DNA from: CAIKZJ01 sp041675325 | GTDB taxonomy: Bacteria > Bacteroidota > Ignavibacteria > Tepidaquicellales > Tepidaquicellaceae | Assembly: GCA_041675325.1 (NCBI GenBank) | Contig: JBAYUG010000004.1 | Coordinates: forward strand, 21,390-85,389 | Direction of reading: 5' to 3' | Length of the DNA stretch: 64,000 nucleotides | Part shown: positions 61,746 to 64,000 of the stretch, piece after piece | Layout of the letters: each line of letters starts with the position of its first letter | Numbering within the stretch: the stretch's first letter is position 1 | The notes under the pieces: generated by a model | What the model saw: only the letters and a program-made list of their open reading frames with translations | Databases searched by the model: none | Told to the model about the DNA's origin: nothing | Translations under genes and position numbers: made by a program

Positions 61746-61795
61746 CTTAGTGTTTTCCTTTCTTTTTATAGTTATGTTTAATAATTAAATTTTAT

Positions 61796-64000
61796 TTATA
61801 GTTTATCAAAAAGCAGTCTGAATCCTAAATAAAACGACCTGCCGGTCGTCGGTCCCCATATATACGAGGTGTCGAAGTACTGGCTGAATGGATTCTGCTG
61901 GTCTACTATTGGATTAGACTGTGTGAAGTCAAAAATATTTTCGACTCCTATGTATGCCTCAAAGTGTTTGAAGCTCTTTGAGAATTGTCCGTTTAGTATT
62001 GAGTATGACTCCGATTGAGAAGGTCTCTGTAACTCAACGGGGTAATCTTTTGTGGACGGCAATGACTGCGGACCAAACCATTGAACCGAAAAGTTGACGT
62101 TCCAGTTTCTGTCATACGGGCTGTAAGAAACCGACGACAAAACCCTGTGTTTTGGACTGAAGTACTGCTCGACCTTTATTCCATTCTGATAAGAGTACTG
62201 GTCTATCAGTTTATAAGCAACCTTAAGGTCAAGGTTGTTTAAAATGGTAAAGTTTGATTCTACCTGAAATACGTTTGATGCTGCATCGTTGTTGTTCACA
62301 AAGGTTACTGCGAGTGTGTTAGCATCATAATCAGGAATTATTTTGTTGCTGAAAACCGTCCTGTAGAAATCAAAGTTAATATTTCCCGCAACAGGTCCTA
62401 TGTTAAAATACTGCAGAACATCAACCCCAAAGTTTACCATCTTTTCCGGATTCAGCTCCGACGGAACAAGGATGTTCCTTCCGCTTGCCAGAAGGTTCGA
62501 GTATTCACTGAATAAGTTGATTGTTCTGAATCCCGTTCCTATCGAAGCACGAATCACAGTCTCTTCTGTAAGTTGATGTCTTATCAGAAGCCTTGGCGTT
62601 GTTACAAGTCCATATTTGTTGTGTGCATCCAGCCTAAGTCCTGCGATTACAGAAGTATTTAAATCGGTAGCATCATACGATGCCTCCGTGAACACTCCGA
62701 GCACAGATTCAAGTTTATCATAAGTGCCGGAATATGTTTTCGGTACTGCCTGCAGAAAATTTATGTTCTCAACAATGTTTTCATATTTGTAAGAAGCGCC
62801 TGCTCTAAGATATCCTTTTTTAATTACAGGAAATTCAAAGATTGCATTCGTATAAAAATTTCTCTGCTCCGCGTTGTACTTTGTTATGCCGTAATATGAT
62901 TCCTGATTAAAGAAAAGCCCCGATGCGAAGAACTTAAGCTGTGACTCCTCGCCTGTTTTCTGGCTTATTCTTAAATAGGCATCCCCGTTCTGTATGTCAA
63001 CCGTCTGTCCGTACACACTGTTCGATCCTTTATCTGCATCGAAGTTATAGTTCGACTGCCCGCCAATGCGCTTTTCGTCAAGGTACTTTATTCCTATAGT
63101 TACATTTGTATTATCTTCTTCTTCATCTGCACCGTACATCCATTTATTGTAAAACATGTAACGCGTTGTAAGCGGAGCGTCAAGAAAGGAATCGTTATTC
63201 TCGTCCATCCTTTTCGGTTCCTGTACAGTCTGGAACGAAACCAGAGTGTTCCAGTTCTTTAGCTTTGCAGTTGTATTTATGTTCATCTGTTTCTCTAACA
63301 TGCTGTTCATAAATCCATTCAGCATAAACCTGTCCGATGTACCGTAATCTTTCAGCAATACGTTCATAATTCCGCTGATAGATTCATATCCCTGTATTAC
63401 AGAATTAGAACCCTTCGAAATCATTATTTTGTTTATTAATGTACCGGGCAAGCTTGTGACGCCGTATTTAGTAACAAGTCCTGACATGATTGGCATATTA
63501 TCGACAAGCACCTGTGTGTAAGCGCCGTCAAGCCCGAGTATCTTAAGCTCTTTTGTGTTTGTCAGTATATCCGTAACCGCAACATCAACCGATGCATTCT
63601 TTCCAAAACAGCCGGATAAATCGCAGCATGCATCTTTCTTTAGCTCTGTTTGCGAAATCATCTCGGTCTTTGTATTTCCGTCTTCTATGTAAGAAGAACC
63701 TTGTTCGCTTTCCACAATTATTTGCTGCGTAGAGAAATTATTTTGAAGCGTAACTTCAACATAATCTTTACCCTCAACCTCAATCGTGTCTTTTGTATAA
63801 CCAACGTAAAACACTTCAAGTCTTTTATCGTTAATGCCGTCGTCTTGTATGTCAAACCTGCCCTCTGAATTTGTTACTGTTCCCTTTTTGGTGTTGATCC
63901 ATTTTACTATGGCACCTTCAAGAGGTTCTTTTCCTTTATCAGTTGCTCCGTATACAATGCCTTTAAGGCTGTTAATCTGCGGACTTAACTGTGCATTCGA
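61796..64000 (-). CDS. TonB-dependent receptor, 5' end cut by the window
   Basis: 734 codons visible, continuing past 64000; the frame is open to the edge. It begins with the end of a signal peptide (SNAQLS), a carboxypeptidase-like regulatory domain (LKGIVYGATDKGKEPLEGAIVKW...TNSEGRFDIQDD), then a plug (VLVDNMPIMSGLVTKYGVTSLPGTLINKIMISKGSNSVIQGYESISGIMNV) and a barrel ending YLGFRLLFDKL. The plug entry has a cysteine motif DACCDLSGCFGKN. With the downstream Cys-rich YHS protein it may handle a metal such as copper or a metallophore. Confidence 0.9.
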   Translation of the reverse strand, partial: SNAQLSPQINSLKGIVYGATDKGKEPLEGAIVKWINTKKGTVTNSEGRFDIQDDGINDKRLEVFYVGYTKDTIEVEGKDYVEVTLQNNFSTQQIIVESEQGSSYIEDGNTKTEMISQTELKKDACCDLSGCFGKNASVDVAVTDILTNTKELKILGLDGAYTQVLVDNMPIMSGLVTKYGVTSLPGTLINKIMISKGSNSVIQGYESISGIMNVLLKDYGTSDRFMLNGFMNSMLEKQMNINTTAKLKNWNTLVSFQTVQEPKRMDENNDSFLDAPLTTRYMFYNKWMYGADEEEDNTNVTIGIKYLDEKRIGGQSNYNFDADKGSNSVYGQTVDIQNGDAYLRISQKTGEESQLKFFASGLFFNQESYYGITKYNAEQRNFYTNAIFEFPVIKKGYLRAGASYKYENIVENINFLQAVPKTYSGTYDKLESVLGVFTEASYDATDLNTSVIAGLRLDAHNKYGLVTTPRLLIRHQLTEETVIRASIGTGFRTINLFSEYSNLLASGRNILVPSELNPEKMVNFGVDVLQYFNIGPVAGNINFDFYRTVFSNKIIPDYDANTLAVTFVNNNDAASNVFQVESNFTILNNLDLKVAYKLIDQYSYQNGIKVEQYFSPKHRVLSSVSYSPYDRNWNVNFSVQWFGPQSLPSTKDYPVELQRPSQSESYSILNGQFSKSFKHFEAYIGVENIFDFTQSNPIVDQQNPFSQYFDTSYIWGPTTGRSFYLGFRLLFDKL

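Overview
The window looks like chromosomal DNA of an anaerobic or microaerophilic bacterium of the Bacteroidota/Chlorobiota side of the tree, most likely the Ignavibacteria. The evidence is low GC content, three proteins ending in a type IX secretion (T9SS) type A sorting domain with the NYPNPFNP motif, a DnaA/RpsT pair, MenA and cytochrome bd, and many genes with no clear Shine-Dalgarno sequence. No tRNA, rRNA, CRISPR array or intact insertion sequence was seen. Both ends cut genes: a signal-peptide start on the minus strand at 1-57, and a TonB-dependent receptor running off the right edge.

Layout. 0-9 kb: subtilase, rpsT, dnaA, a 508-bp AT-rich candidate origin, an unknown acidic protein, a mannose-1-phosphate guanylyltransferase, a Gdx-type SMR exporter and a flavoprotein. 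9-20.7 kb: housekeeping and metabolic genes (5'-nucleotidase, Tex, MmcQ, tryptophanase, phosphoglucose isomerase, a HEAT-repeat/cyclophilin fusion, ferritin). 20.7-25.1 kb, minus strand: a probable five-gene unit of octaheme tetrathionate-reductase-family cytochrome c, membrane cytochrome b, two YeeE/YedE transporter halves (one carrying a rhodanese-like domain without its cysteine) and a MarR regulator. 25.1-29.8 kb: repeats, a DUF2202 protein, a methyltransferase and a five-heme T9SS cytochrome. 30.7-41.1 kb: the most unusual part. Two COG0731 radical SAM proteins, a CGGC protein, a glycine-rich DUF5320-like protein, three NifX/NafY-like proteins, pyruvoyl-dependent arginine decarboxylase, two DUF134 regulators, cysteine synthase, an archaeal-type peroxiredoxin and cydAB are linked by a shared 20-bp palindrome, TTATGARC-N4-GYTCATAA. 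Two of its copies sit at identical spacing behind a conserved TTGACT promoter block. 41.2-49.2 kb: a GH26-like enzyme, a methyltransferase, an HMA protein and the suf operon (sufBCDSE plus a DUF59 gene), with an IscR type-1-like palindrome in front of sufB. 49.3-64 kb: ECF sigma factor with an overlapping membrane protein, porin, RING-like membrane protein, menA, CPBP protease, alr, two T9SS proteins, TspO, RDD protein, a double YHS/TRASH protein and a TonB receptor.

How it fits together. The recurrent theme is iron, sulfur and redox: Fe-S assembly (suf), sulfur-compound respiration and transport (octaheme cytochrome, YeeE/YedE), cysteine synthesis, peroxide removal, cytochrome bd, ferritin, metal transport (ZIP) and NifX-like cluster-binding proteins. 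I infer that the 30.7-41.1 kb genes form one redox- or metal-responsive regulon. The regulator (DUF134 or a CRP/FNR-type protein) and the product of the radical SAM/NifX-like proteins are unknown. Intergenic gaps hold a dispersed repeat containing forms of TCCGCGTTAATCCGTGTTCT, including a tandem array of about 126-bp units at 27.3-27.8 kb.
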